From Pseudomonadota bacterium (GTDB taxonomy: Bacteria; Desulfobacterota; Desulfobacteria; Desulfobacterales; Desulfobacteraceae), in contig JAHJLV010000030.1 in the NCBI GenBank assembly GCA_018821535.1, positions 1 to 64,000 on the forward strand: DNA of 64,000 nt, in the 5' to 3' direction. This document shows, piece by piece, positions 15,868 to 24,842 of the stretch (positions are counted from its first letter, which is position 1; the number at the start of each line of letters is the position of its first letter). The notes under the pieces were generated by a model, which searched no databases, was not told the origin of the DNA, and worked only from the letters and a program-made list of their open reading frames with translations. The translations under genes and the position numbers were made by a program.

Positions 15868-17505
15868 CTAAATATTGATATAGGGTTTAACAAATTCAAC
15901 TGTTTTTTCAATACCCTTTAAATTTAAAAGGGCAAACCCCAAAAGGACTGCTGAAGCATACATCGAGACCAGACTGAATAAAATTAATTCAATGCGTTTT
16001 TGGGTCTTTTCTCCAGGTCTTCCCAATGGTGGGATAGACGCAAGTATGGGCAGACCGATTTCTATTTCTATCTGCTCTTCTCTTCGAATCACAGGATTTA
16101 AAAACTCAAGCAGAAAAATGATCCCGCCGCTGATCCCAAGACCGATGGCGACAGAGAACATGAAAAGCTTTCTGACATCCGGAGAAATCGGTTTTTCAGG
16201 AAGTCTGGCATAATCAATAATGCGGAACTGTTCACCTTTCTGCTTTTTTTCCATGTTCACTGCCAGTTCAGCCTCAAGACGTCTGGCAAGCAGAGAATTA
16301 TAACTGTCCCGGATATTATTATAATCCCTTTGAATGGATTGAAGTTCCTGCTCCCTTTTAGGTGTATCCTCAACTCTTTTTTGATACACTTTCATTGTTT
16401 CTTGAATCTGTAAAATATTTCTCTGGATATTTACGACATCGTTTTCCAATTGTCTGAGATTAAATTCATGCTGGGCCAGGACATTATTATTGCTGATAGG
16501 GGCAAACTTTTCTGCAGTACCTTCCGGAGCCTGATTCTTTTTTTCTTCAGCTTCTTTTGCAATTTTTTCTTCAAGCTTGGCAACACTCTTGGTTAATTTG
16601 ATCACCTCAGGATGTTTTTCCGTATATTTTAATAACAAGTCATCCAGTTGCCGTTTTTCTGATTCATGCTGCTGCTGGGTAATGGATAAATTCGAACGGC
16701 CGCTGATTGATCCGTCCGTCTGAATCGTCCCGGAGCCACTCTGCTCAATCTCTTTCAGCCTTGAAATCTGGCTTTGTAACAAGGCAATGGCATTTTGTGT
16801 GTCCCGAAGTGCTTTTAAGGCATCAGAATATTGAAGCTGCAAGCGGTCCAGGGTTCTTAAATTTGTCTCCAGTTCGTCGGGCAGGCCCCCCATATATGTT
16901 GCCCGGTAAGATGCCAGCTGCGCTTCCCGATCTTCAAGCTTTTTTTGAATTTTCTCAAGTTCTGATTCAAGGAATTCACTGGTCCCGACAGCCTGGACTT
17001 CTCTGGCTTTAAGATTTTCATCCATGAAAAAGGTTGCCAGCCGGTTTGCAACGTTCATGACTGTTTCAGGCTTGTCCCCTTTAAACGATACGGAAAAAGC
17101 AGCTGTGCCTTCTTGCTTGCCGGCGCTTTGTTGTGTCACCGTAACTCTTTTGCGCATATCATTAAATTTATCTTCATTATAACGTATTTCTTTGCCTTGA
17201 TAGAGCTGGAACTCATCAATAATCTTTTCAAGGTTTGTACGGCTGAGTATCTGCTGGGAAATGGTATTAATTCTTTGGGCCGTATCGGTTGTCACAATCG
17301 ACTGGACATAGTCGGTGGGAACTTTCTGGGGCTGGATCAGAATGGTTGTGGATGATTCATAGGTCCGGGGCGTGACAAGCGCATAAATAAGCCCAAGTGT
17401 AAGAAAAATACTCAGCGGGATTATTATGATCCATCTGCGCCGGATGATGATGTCAAGAATCTGTTCAGGTTTTATGGGTACTGCTTGATTTTTCAAATCT
17501 GCCAT
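15868..17505 (-). CDS. Polysaccharide chain-length determinant (Wzz/GNVR), exosortase-associated
   Basis: A membrane protein of about 545 residues. A Wzz domain with a first transmembrane helix (RRWIIIIPLSIFLTLGLIYA) is followed by a long periplasmic coiled coil (roughly residues 170-410) and a GNVR-like region with a second helix near residue 455. An extra C-terminal helix is also visible. Relatives set polymer length and activate the adjacent tyrosine kinase, which here is a separate protein. It is the first gene of the EPS operon. ATG 17505 is preferred over a TTG at 17520. Confidence 0.88.
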   Translation of the reverse strand: MADLKNQAVPIKPEQILDIIIRRRWIIIIPLSIFLTLGLIYALVTPRTYESSTTILIQPQKVPTDYVQSIVTTDTAQRINTISQQILSRTNLEKIIDEFQLYQGKEIRYNEDKFNDMRKRVTVTQQSAGKQEGTAAFSVSFKGDKPETVMNVANRLATFFMDENLKAREVQAVGTSEFLESELEKIQKKLEDREAQLASYRATYMGGLPDELETNLRTLDRLQLQYSDALKALRDTQNAIALLQSQISRLKEIEQSGSGTIQTDGSISGRSNLSITQQQHESEKRQLDDLLLKYTEKHPEVIKLTKSVAKLEEKIAKEAEEKKNQAPEGTAEKFAPISNNNVLAQHEFNLRQLENDVVNIQRNILQIQETMKVYQKRVEDTPKREQELQSIQRDYNNIRDSYNSLLARRLEAELAVNMEKKQKGEQFRIIDYARLPEKPISPDVRKLFMFSVAIGLGISGGIIFLLEFLNPVIRREEQIEIEIGLPILASIPPLGRPGEKTQKRIELILFSLVSMYASAVLLGFALLNLKGIEKTVEFVKPYINI

Positions 17506-17557
17506 TCCGTATTTTCCCAAACCTTATTATATAATTTTAAGATAGAAAACAGTTCTG

Positions 17558-17588
17558 TATATATTCCTTATAATCGCCTACAAGTCAA
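17558..17588 (-). promoter_or_regulatory. Candidate sigma-70 promoter of the EPS operon
   Basis: On the minus strand, TTGACT (17583-17588) and TATATA (17558-17563) are separated by 19 bp, about 50 bp before the first EPS gene. The spacing is longer than optimal, so the assignment is tentative. Confidence 0.35.
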
Positions 17589-17651
17589 TGATTTTCATGT
17601 TTTCAGCCAAATTTTCAGCCTGTTTTGAATGATCTCAATCCACTTGCACAA

Positions 17652-17680
17652 TTGACTTTTTTTTGTTCAGACTGTAATTT
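17652..17680 (+). promoter_or_regulatory. Candidate sigma-70 promoter of pepN
   Basis: TTGACT (17652-17657) and TAATTT (17675-17680) are spaced by exactly 17 bp. Transcription would begin about 7 nt later, at or next to the A of the pepN ATG at 17688. Confidence 0.45.
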
Positions 17681-17687
17681 CTACCAC

Positions 17688-20300
17688 ATGAAAAAACCAG
17701 ATGCAACCTACTTAAAAGATTATGCCCCCCCTTTATTTTATATTGACCGGGTGGATTTGACTTTTGACATTCAGAAGACTGAGACGCGGGTCACCTCACG
17801 CCTGGTCATGGGGAAGAACAAATCTGCTGATCCAAAAGACACCCGGCTTGTTTTAAACAAGGGGGATTATGACATATCATCAATCATTGCCGACAGCATG
17901 GTATTACTGCCCCATGAATACCAGACAGCCGATGAATCTGTGATCCTTGAAAACACCCCGGATACATTTGAACTGGAAATAACCAATATTCTGAAGCCCC
18001 AGGAAAACACCAGCCTGGAAGGCCTGTACATATCCGGAGATGTCCTTTGCACCCAGTGCGAAGCCCAGGGATTCAGAAAAATCACTCCTTTTCTGGACCG
18101 GCCGGACATCATGGCTGTTTACTCATGCACCATTATCGCAGACAAAACCCGATATCCGGTTCTGCTTTCCAACGGGAACCTTGTAAAATCCGGAGATCTT
18201 GAAAACAATCGCCATTTTGTGCGCTGGGAAGATCCGTTCAGAAAACCCAGCTATCTTTTCGCGCTTGTTGCAGGAGATCTTTACCATATTCAAGACCAGT
18301 TCATTACCCGCTCCAAAAGGGTTGTGGATCTAAAAATTTATTCGGAAAAAGAAAACATCACCAGATGCCATCATGCCATGACATCCTTGAAACAGGCCAT
18401 GAAATGGGATGAAGACCGATTCGGTCTGGAATATGATCTGGATTTATACCAGATTGTGGCGATCAACGATTTCAATGCCGGAGCCATGGAAAACAAGGGC
18501 TTGAATATTTTTAATTCAAAATATGTACTTGCGGATGCCAGAACTGCCACGGATGAAGATTTCATGAATATTCAAGGCGTTATCGGCCATGAGTATTTTC
18601 ATAACTGGACAGGTAACCGGGTTACGCTTAAAAACTGGTTCCAGCTAAGCTTAAAAGAAGGATTAACGGTATTTCGGGACCAGGAATTTTCTTCTGATCT
18701 GAATTCAAGGGGTGTAAAAAGAATCGCAAGCGTCCGCAATTTAAGAGGCTATCAATTCCCTGAGGATAATGGCCCCATGGCGCATCCGGTCAGGCCTGAT
18801 TCATATATAAAAATGGATAATTTTTATACCATGACCGTTTACGAAAAAGGCGCGGAACTGGTCAGGATGATTCATCAGCTCACAGGGGAAGAAAAATTCC
18901 GGCAAGGCATTGATTTATATTTTAAAAATTATGACGGAATGGCGGTCACGATCGAAGATTTTGTGGCAATGATGCAGGAAGCATCCGGCATTGATCTTGA
19001 CCAGTTCAAATTATGGTATTTCCAGTCAGGCACTCCGACGGTCACCATGACACGATCTTATGACAGCACAAAACAGCTGCTGCAACTGACCTTTTCCCAG
19101 GAAACACCCCCTGACAGAAATCAGAAAATCAAACAACCGCTGCATATTCCTGTACGAATAGGTATAATTAATGAACATGGCCAGGATATCACCCCGGATG
19201 GACAGGAACTGATTGAACTTAAAAAAGCCAAAGACATTTTCACTTTCAATCATATCCCCCCCAAAAGTCTGCCATCCATATTCCGGCAGTTTTCAGCGCC
19301 TGTAAAAATCAGGACAGATTTTTCAGACAAGGAACTGTCCTTTCTCATGGCCAGGGACACGGACAGCTTTAACCGATGGGATGCAGCCCAGACCCTGTTT
19401 ATCCGGGAAATCGAAAAACTTGTCAATGCCATTCAGAATGGGACCAGGCTTGATATCTCCTCTGATCTGATATCCGCATTTGACCAGGCCCTGGCTGATA
19501 CTGGAGCGGATCGGGCCTTTTTAGCAAAAACACTGGCCCTGCCGTCAGAAACTGAAATCAAGGATCATTTTGAATGTATAGATGTGGATGCGATTCATCA
19601 GGCAAGATGCGTTCTGGAAGCAACCCTTGCAGGCCATCTGGAGCAGGCATTTATTAAAACAGTTGAGCGCTGCAGCACATCTGATCCCTTGAGTATCTCA
19701 GGGTCTGCCATGGCAGATCGGAGCTTGAAAAATCTGGCACTGTCCTATCTTGGCAGTTTGAAAAAACAAGCTTCCACCCAGCTGATTCTGGATCATTTTA
19801 CATCTGCAGAAAATATGACAGATGAACTGGCTGCGTTTAAAATTCTGTCAGAGATAAGCCCTGAAATTAAAGAGACTGCGGTTCGTGATTTTTATGTAAA
19901 ATGGGAACACGACAAACTGGTTCTGGATAAATGGTTTGCGGTACAGGCAGGTTCCAGCCTGGAAGATACGCCTGAGCAAATGGGAAAACTGATAGACCAT
20001 CCCGATTTTTCAATGACAAATCCCAACAAGGTCAGGGCCTTGATTTATATGTTTGCCATGCAGAACCCTGTCAATTTTCATTCAGAAGACGGCAAGGGGT
20101 ATAAATTTATTGCAGACCAGATCATTTTGCTGGATACCATCAATCACCAGATTGCCGCCCGATTGTCTTCATGTTTCAATCACTGGAAAAAATATGACAG
20201 CGCCAGAAAGGCCTTGATGAAAAAAGAGCTTGAACGGATACTCAGTGTCCAGGCTCTTTCTAAAAATGTGTATGAAATTGTTTCAAGGGCGCTGGGATAA
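17688..20300 (+). CDS. pepN: Aminopeptidase N (M1 family)
   Basis: An M1 zinc aminopeptidase of about 870 residues, the usual PepN length. The substrate-recognition motif GAMEN is near residue 265. The zinc site is HEYFH (H301, E302, H305) with the third ligand E324 in LKEGL, the standard HEXXH-x18-E spacing. It trims N-terminal residues from peptides in the cytoplasm. The ATG at 17688 aligns with the start of Escherichia coli PepN; the in-frame TTG at 17625 would add 21 unrelated residues. No ribosome binding site is visible before the ATG, and the promoter call suggests a leaderless mRNA. Monocistronic. Confidence 0.94.
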   Translation: MKKPDATYLKDYAPPLFYIDRVDLTFDIQKTETRVTSRLVMGKNKSADPKDTRLVLNKGDYDISSIIADSMVLLPHEYQTADESVILENTPDTFELEITNILKPQENTSLEGLYISGDVLCTQCEAQGFRKITPFLDRPDIMAVYSCTIIADKTRYPVLLSNGNLVKSGDLENNRHFVRWEDPFRKPSYLFALVAGDLYHIQDQFITRSKRVVDLKIYSEKENITRCHHAMTSLKQAMKWDEDRFGLEYDLDLYQIVAINDFNAGAMENKGLNIFNSKYVLADARTATDEDFMNIQGVIGHEYFHNWTGNRVTLKNWFQLSLKEGLTVFRDQEFSSDLNSRGVKRIASVRNLRGYQFPEDNGPMAHPVRPDSYIKMDNFYTMTVYEKGAELVRMIHQLTGEEKFRQGIDLYFKNYDGMAVTIEDFVAMMQEASGIDLDQFKLWYFQSGTPTVTMTRSYDSTKQLLQLTFSQETPPDRNQKIKQPLHIPVRIGIINEHGQDITPDGQELIELKKAKDIFTFNHIPPKSLPSIFRQFSAPVKIRTDFSDKELSFLMARDTDSFNRWDAAQTLFIREIEKLVNAIQNGTRLDISSDLISAFDQALADTGADRAFLAKTLALPSETEIKDHFECIDVDAIHQARCVLEATLAGHLEQAFIKTVERCSTSDPLSISGSAMADRSLKNLALSYLGSLKKQASTQLILDHFTSAENMTDELAAFKILSEISPEIKETAVRDFYVKWEHDKLVLDKWFAVQAGSSLEDTPEQMGKLIDHPDFSMTNPNKVRALIYMFAMQNPVNFHSEDGKGYKFIADQIILLDTINHQIAARLSSCFNHWKKYDSARKALMKKELERILSVQALSKNVYEIVSRALG

Positions 20301-20456
20301 AATGCGCGTCCCTCAACGCAATCCACCCCTCACTGGGCACTGTCATATTTCATAAATTGACACCCAAGCAGAGCAGAAGAACTTTTTTAATATTTATATG
20401 CGTTGGCCCTGCTTTTGAGAGTTGACTTTATACTAAACAATGGTATATTTATAACC

Positions 20457-20735
20457 ATGGGCTGGACGGTGAACATATCAAAGAAGGTCTCAAAAATGAT
20501 TCCTAAACTGCCAAAGTCAGTACGGCAATCTTTGTTGTTATTGCTTAGAGAAATTGAGATTTCCGGCCCTTCCCGCAGTAATTGGAAAAATTACGGCAAA
20601 CTTGGAAAAAATATGTACCACTGTCACATCAAAAAAGGCCAGCCAACCTATGTCGTTGTCTGGGAAATAAGAGACAAACAAATTAAAATAGTTGAGGTTA
20701 CTTATGTTGGAACACACGAAAAATCCCCATACTAA
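20457..20735 (+). CDS. RelE/HigB-like toxin
   Basis: A basic protein of about 92 residues of the RelE/ParE superfamily (phage-derived Gp49-like/HigB form), with LREIEISGPSRSNWKNYGKLG and YVVVWEIRDKQIKIVEVTYVGTHEK. It is expected to cleave mRNA at the ribosome. The ATG at 20457 is chosen because MGWTVNISKKV matches family starts; the longer frame to 20403 does not. It overlaps the XRE antitoxin start by about 32 bp, in the toxin-first order of HigBA modules. Confidence 0.8.
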   Translation: MGWTVNISKKVSKMIPKLPKSVRQSLLLLLREIEISGPSRSNWKNYGKLGKNMYHCHIKKGQPTYVVVWEIRDKQIKIVEVTYVGTHEKSPY

Positions 20736-21054
20736 AGTCAGCCTTCTTTTTGAAGGTCCGGCAGAAAAAAAGGATGAGGCCATTGCCGCTTTAAAACGCC
20801 TGGGGTTTCGCACATCTGAAAACGGTCATACTCCTCGGAGAACAGCTTTTGCAGAATTTAAAAACAACGAAGCTGGAACCAGCCTGGCAGGTGGCCGTCA
20901 CAAAGAAGGAATAACGCAGGTTAACCTTTCTGAACTGACCGGAATACCTCAAAGGCATATTTCTGAAATGGAAAGAGGCAAGCGCCCTATTGGAAAAAAG
21001 AATGCTAAATTATTTGCAACTGTATTAAAAGTCGATTACAGAGTATTCCTCTAA
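20704..21054 (+). CDS. XRE-family antitoxin
   Basis: A protein of about 116 residues. The C-terminal half is a helix-turn-helix of the XRE type (VNLSELTGIPQRHISEMERGKRPIG), and the N-terminal half would be the toxin-binding region. It is coupled to the RelE/HigB-like toxin by overlap and should repress the pair's own promoter. ATG 20692 is a possible alternative start. Confidence 0.78.
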   Translation: MLEHTKNPHTKVSLLFEGPAEKKDEAIAALKRLGFRTSENGHTPRRTAFAEFKNNEAGTSLAGGRHKEGITQVNLSELTGIPQRHISEMERGKRPIGKKNAKLFATVLKVDYRVFL

Positions 21055-21061
21055 TTCACAA

Positions 21062-21110
21062 GGAGAATCAATTTTTATCTAAAATCCGTTTTTGACAATA
21101 ATGATTCTCC
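21062..21110. terminator. Hairpin between converging genes
   Basis: A 9-bp perfect stem (GGAGAATCA with TGATTCTCC) and a 31-nt AT-rich loop lie between the antitoxin gene and the end of the nucleotide-sugar dehydrogenase gene. It could terminate from both sides, though the loop is long. Confidence 0.4.
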
Positions 21111-21117
21111 AATTTAT

Positions 21118-22407
21118 TTACAACCGCCAGAAGTTTAAATTTAATTCTTTGGCCTGGTCCGGACTGAACACGGATTTTACATCAATAAAACATCCCTGCG
21201 GGCGCAGCATCTTTTTAAAAACAGAAAGGTCATGCACAAGATATGGTTTGTGCGGAACGGCAAAAATAATTGCAGATAAATCCGTAAGATCTTCCCAGCT
21301 GCAAAGATCGACATCATAATAGGCTTTGGCTTCTCTGGGATCAGAGAGCGCATCATGAACCAGAACCTTTGTTCCGTATGAATTCAGCTCGTTAACAATG
21401 TCGATCACTCTGGTGTTTCTCAAATCCGGACAGTTTTCCTTAAATGTCAGCCCCAGCACCCCGACCCTGGAATCTTTTATTGTAAAGCCCTGGTTAATCA
21501 TCATCTTGATGGTTTTTTCAACCACAAAGCGGCCCATATTATCGTTGATTCTGCGCCCTGCCAGAATCACCTGGGGGTGGTAGTCTTCTGACTCAGCCTT
21601 GAAGGTCAGATAATACGGATCAACACCAATACAATGCCCGCCGACAAGCCCGGGTCTGAAAGGCAGAAAATTCCATTTTGATCCGGCAGCCTCAAGCACA
21701 TTTTTTGTATCAATGCCCAGTTTATCAAAAATAAGCGACAATTCATTCATCAAGGCAATATTCAAATCTCTCTGGGTATTTTCAATCACCTTGGCAGCTT
21801 CTGCCTCCTTGATGGTCCTTGTCCTGTGAACCCCTGCCACGACAATGGATTCATACAGCTCTGCCACTTTATCACAGGTGGCTTCATCATCTCCTGAAAC
21901 CACCTTAACTATTTTGGGCAGGGTATGTTCTTTGTCTCCGGGATTGATTCTTTCCGGTGAATATCCCACATGAAAATCTTTTTTCCATTGATATCCGGAT
22001 TCTTTTTCCAGAATCGGTACACAGACATCTTCTGTAACACCGGGGTACACAGTGGATTCAAAAATGACCACCGCGCCTTTTTTCATATATTTTCCCGCGG
22101 TTGTTGAAGAACTTTCCATATATTTTAAATCAGGGCGGCGTGCCTTATCTATCGGGGTTGGAACAGCCACAATAATATAATCTGCATCTGAAATTTTTGA
22201 TGGATCTGATGTGGGCGTGAAAAAAGAAGCGCTTTCAAATTCTTCCTGCGAGACTTCGCCTGTGGGATCTTTAAATTTTTTACAGTTTTCAATGATGCTT
22301 TCCTTTAAATCCAGGCCGATGGTCTGAAATTTTGCACCAAAATGAACAGCCAGAGGCAAGCCCACATATCCCAGTCCGATAACTGCAATCTTTGTATTCT
22401 TATCCAT
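21118..22407 (-). CDS. UDP-N-acetylhexosamine 6-dehydrogenase (TviB/WbpA type)
   Basis: A 429-residue nucleotide-sugar dehydrogenase. The Rossmann motif is GLGYVGLPLAVHFG, and the catalytic cysteine is in VGGHCIGVDPYYLTFKAE (about residue 262), the form typical of TviB (UDP-GlcNAc) rather than Ugd. It would make a UDP-N-acetylhexosaminuronate. The C-terminal segment GLTFKENCPDLRNTR also matches TviB. It is the second gene of a pair with the epimerase upstream (20-bp gap), probably feeding the EPS system. Confidence 0.88.
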   Translation of the reverse strand: MDKNTKIAVIGLGYVGLPLAVHFGAKFQTIGLDLKESIIENCKKFKDPTGEVSQEEFESASFFTPTSDPSKISDADYIIVAVPTPIDKARRPDLKYMESSSTTAGKYMKKGAVVIFESTVYPGVTEDVCVPILEKESGYQWKKDFHVGYSPERINPGDKEHTLPKIVKVVSGDDEATCDKVAELYESIVVAGVHRTRTIKEAEAAKVIENTQRDLNIALMNELSLIFDKLGIDTKNVLEAAGSKWNFLPFRPGLVGGHCIGVDPYYLTFKAESEDYHPQVILAGRRINDNMGRFVVEKTIKMMINQGFTIKDSRVGVLGLTFKENCPDLRNTRVIDIVNELNSYGTKVLVHDALSDPREAKAYYDVDLCSWEDLTDLSAIIFAVPHKPYLVHDLSVFKKMLRPQGCFIDVKSVFSPDQAKELNLNFWRL

Positions 22408-22427
22408 GAAAACGTCTTATCCTCAAA

Positions 22428-23435
22428 TTATAGTTTATAATAGCCTTTGTACCATCTGACAAACTCAGCAATCCCCTCGTCCACGGATGTTGAGGGCTTA
22501 AAGCCGGTATCTTCAATCAGATCATTCACATCTGCATAGGTTGCCGGAACATCTCCTGCCTGTAACGGCAGGTATTCCTTGATGGCCTCTTTACCCAGCG
22601 CCTTTTCAATAGCGCCCACAAAATCCATCAACGGCACAGGATTATTGTTGCCGATATTATACAGCTTATACGGCACACAACTGGTGGATGGATTCGGTGC
22701 TTTTGACGACCATTGAGGGTCAGCCCGGGGAATCGTGTTCATTACCCTGACAACCCCTTCCACGATATCATCAATATAGGTAAAATCCCGCTGCATATTC
22801 CCGTTATTAAAGACTTTAATGGGTTCATCATTTAAAATGGCTCTGGTAAAAAGGAAAAGCGCCATGTCCGGTCTTCCCCAGGGGCCGTAAACTGTAAAAA
22901 ACCTTAAGCCTGTGGTTGGAAGATTATACAGATAACTGTAAGTATGGGCCATGAGTTCATTGGCTTTTTTGGATGCGGCATACAAACTGATGGGATGATC
23001 CACGTTATGCCGGACAGAAAACGGCATAAGGGTGTTCAGGCCGTAAACCGAACTGCTGGATGCGTACACCAGATGTTTTACGCCTGAATGACGGCAGCCT
23101 TCCAGAATATTGCCAAAGCCGACCAGATTGCTGTCAATATACGAGGCCGGGTTTTCAAGGCTGTAACGCACGCCTGCCTGGGCCGCAAGATTGATAACAG
23201 AGTCAAACTGCCTGTCTTCAAACAATTTTTTAATTTTTTCCCTGTCTGCAAGATCAACCAGAACAAATTCAAAATCATCCTCGGGTTCGAGAATTGACAG
23301 TCTTTTTTTTTTAAGATTCACATCGTAATAATCATTGAGATTATCAATGCCGCAAACCTGATGTCCCTCTTTGAGCAGGCGGCGGCTTAAATTAAATCCG
23401 ATAAACCCTGCCGCACCTGTTACAAGAATTTTCAT
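22428..23435 (-). CDS. UDP-glucuronate 4-epimerase-like SDR protein (CapI type)
   Basis: An extended SDR epimerase of about 335 residues. [14 protein letters not shown] is the NAD-binding glycine motif, and [11 protein letters not shown] carries the catalytic YxxxK. The sequence [16 protein letters not shown] is typical of UDP-glucuronate epimerases (CapI/WbnF group). It would interconvert UDP-GlcA and UDP-GalA; an N-acetylated substrate cannot be excluded given its dehydrogenase neighbour. The ATG at 23435 has AGGAAG four nt upstream and is preferred to 23450. Confidence 0.88.
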   Translation of the reverse strand: MKILVTGAAGFIGFNLSRRLLKEGHQVCGIDNLNDYYDVNLKKKRLSILEPEDDFEFVLVDLADREKIKKLFEDRQFDSVINLAAQAGVRYSLENPASYIDSNLVGFGNILEGCRHSGVKHLVYASSSSVYGLNTLMPFSVRHNVDHPISLYAASKKANELMAHTYSYLYNLPTTGLRFFTVYGPWGRPDMALFLFTRAILNDEPIKVFNNGNMQRDFTYIDDIVEGVVRVMNTIPRADPQWSSKAPNPSTSCVPYKLYNIGNNNPVPLMDFVGAIEKALGKEAIKEYLPLQAGDVPATYADVNDLIEDTGFKPSTSVDEGIAEFVRWYKGYYKL

Positions 23436-23701
23436 GACACTTCCTATCAAAACTAAAGATTGATTTTAAATATGCAAAAGCCTGTTGACCGGTTTACCAT
23501 AAAAAAAATCAAAAACGCAATGAAAATTCTCAATCTCAATACAGGCAACGCCATGCACAGACAAATACATTCGCATTTCACTATACGCACATATACGTGA
23601 ATGTTTTATTGTCTGCCGGTTAAATTTTTGTTAAAAGTTTAAAAAATCGTAAGTATAAAAAACAGGTTCAATTGCGGGGTAATCACTTTCGGGATGCACT
23701 G

Positions 23702-23911
23702 CTATGGTAAATCAGAATATGTCGGTGAGCTGCTCCATCGGCTGATTCTTTCCCAGCCATACCTGTCTTCCCAGCCTCTTCTGCGATTTTTTTTATGCGT
23801 TCGCCTTTCAGGCCCGGGATATCCTGGACCCATATCAAGAATACGCCTGTCTACAGGAGACCTGCGATCCACAGGGATTCTTTTCACATAAACACTTTGT
23901 GTCTGAGCCAT
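23702..23911 (-). CDS. Small arginine-rich hypothetical protein
   Basis: A 69-residue, strongly basic protein with repeated DRR/ERR/RRR pairs (VDRRSPVDRR, PERRTHKKNRRR) and several Trp and Tyr residues. A clear GGGGAGG ribosome binding site precedes the ATG, which supports a real gene. Similar short proteins with VDRR/ERR repeats occur in other Desulfobacterota; their role is unknown. It lies alone in a 680-bp AT-rich gap between the epimerase and the EI24 gene. A candidate promoter (TTGTTC, 16 bp, TATTCT) lies upstream on the same strand. Confidence 0.5.
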   Translation of the reverse strand: MAQTQSVYVKRIPVDRRSPVDRRILDMGPGYPGPERRTHKKNRRRGWEDRYGWERISRWSSSPTYSDLP

Positions 23912-24119
23912 TACACCCTCCCCTATTAAAAAATTAAAAGATCATTCACAAACCATCAAAGAATAAAGAGAATACAAGAACACCAGAGATGAACAATTGA
24001 GAAACATGAATTTGATATATAAACCAATTATATGAAATATTTAAAAATTGTCAAAACTTTTTTAACCTTTTTTTAACAAGGATTGAACAATTCTCAAGAA
24101 TAAAATACAGGTATTCAGA
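23912..24119. other. AT-rich intergenic region
   Basis: This gap follows the EI24 stop and precedes the small arginine-rich gene. Apart from that gene's ribosome binding site and a possible promoter I see no gene or RNA. The 3' half is T-rich on the plus strand without a clear hairpin. Confidence 0.4.
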
Positions 24120-24842
24120 TTATTTTTGATGCTCAATATAATACAGCGTAGCGCCGACAGGCGCAAAGGATAAAAATACAATATTCAGCCACGGGATCAG
24201 AAACAAAAGGCCAAACCCGATATGAAACATGACATTCTTTTTTAAAAAATCAAATCTCTGGCTAAAGGGAAGCATCTGTCTTGCAGGGGTGAGATCTGTA
24301 TTATCCCAGGCCAGAAAAACAGCCGCAGTGATGGATGAAACAATGACAATCAAGGGACCTGCCGGTGTAAAAAGGCCAAGCGCCATAACCAGCAAAGATA
24401 TTAAAATCGGGATAATTGCCCTGGGAATCTCCTGTTTAATCAGATAAAAGAAAAAAACAAGCCAGGAATCGGGTTCAAATTCGGCATTTTTGCCTGAGAC
24501 CATAACTTCTGTAATTCTGGACATATAATCCATGATAAAGACACAGAACAGAATCTGCGAAACCAGATACGCCAGCACAACCGCAATTGCAGCAAGAAAA
24601 AAAGACAATATCCAGGAAACCGCTTTCCACAGATAAATCAGCAAACCCGATTCCGGCATTTTCCATATCAGCGATAGAATTTCGTCATGAAAATACAGAA
24701 CCAGGCCAGACAGAAAAAATGTCAGGATCAACACCACAAAAAAACGTAAAATCCCCAGCATTAAAAGCTTTGGTGTTTTAAGGGACAGAAGAACCCCTTT
24801 TAAATTATATTTTATGCCGTAATAAAAACTCATTTTCCTCAA
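24120..24842 (-). CDS. EI24/CysZ-like membrane protein
   Basis: A 240-residue membrane protein with about four to six hydrophobic helices. YGIKYNLKGVLLSLKTPKLLM at the N-terminus and FLIPWLNIVFLSFAPVGATLYY at the C-terminus match the EI24 (PF07264) family, which includes the sulfate permease CysZ. The start overlaps the cyclase stop by about 38 bp, so it is translated with it. A sulfate-transport role would fit a sulfate reducer but is only inferred; many EI24 proteins have no known substrate. Confidence 0.7.
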   Translation of the reverse strand: MRKMSFYYGIKYNLKGVLLSLKTPKLLMLGILRFFVVLILTFFLSGLVLYFHDEILSLIWKMPESGLLIYLWKAVSWILSFFLAAIAVVLAYLVSQILFCVFIMDYMSRITEVMVSGKNAEFEPDSWLVFFFYLIKQEIPRAIIPILISLLVMALGLFTPAGPLIVIVSSITAAVFLAWDNTDLTPARQMLPFSQRFDFLKKNVMFHIGFGLLFLIPWLNIVFLSFAPVGATLYYIEHQK

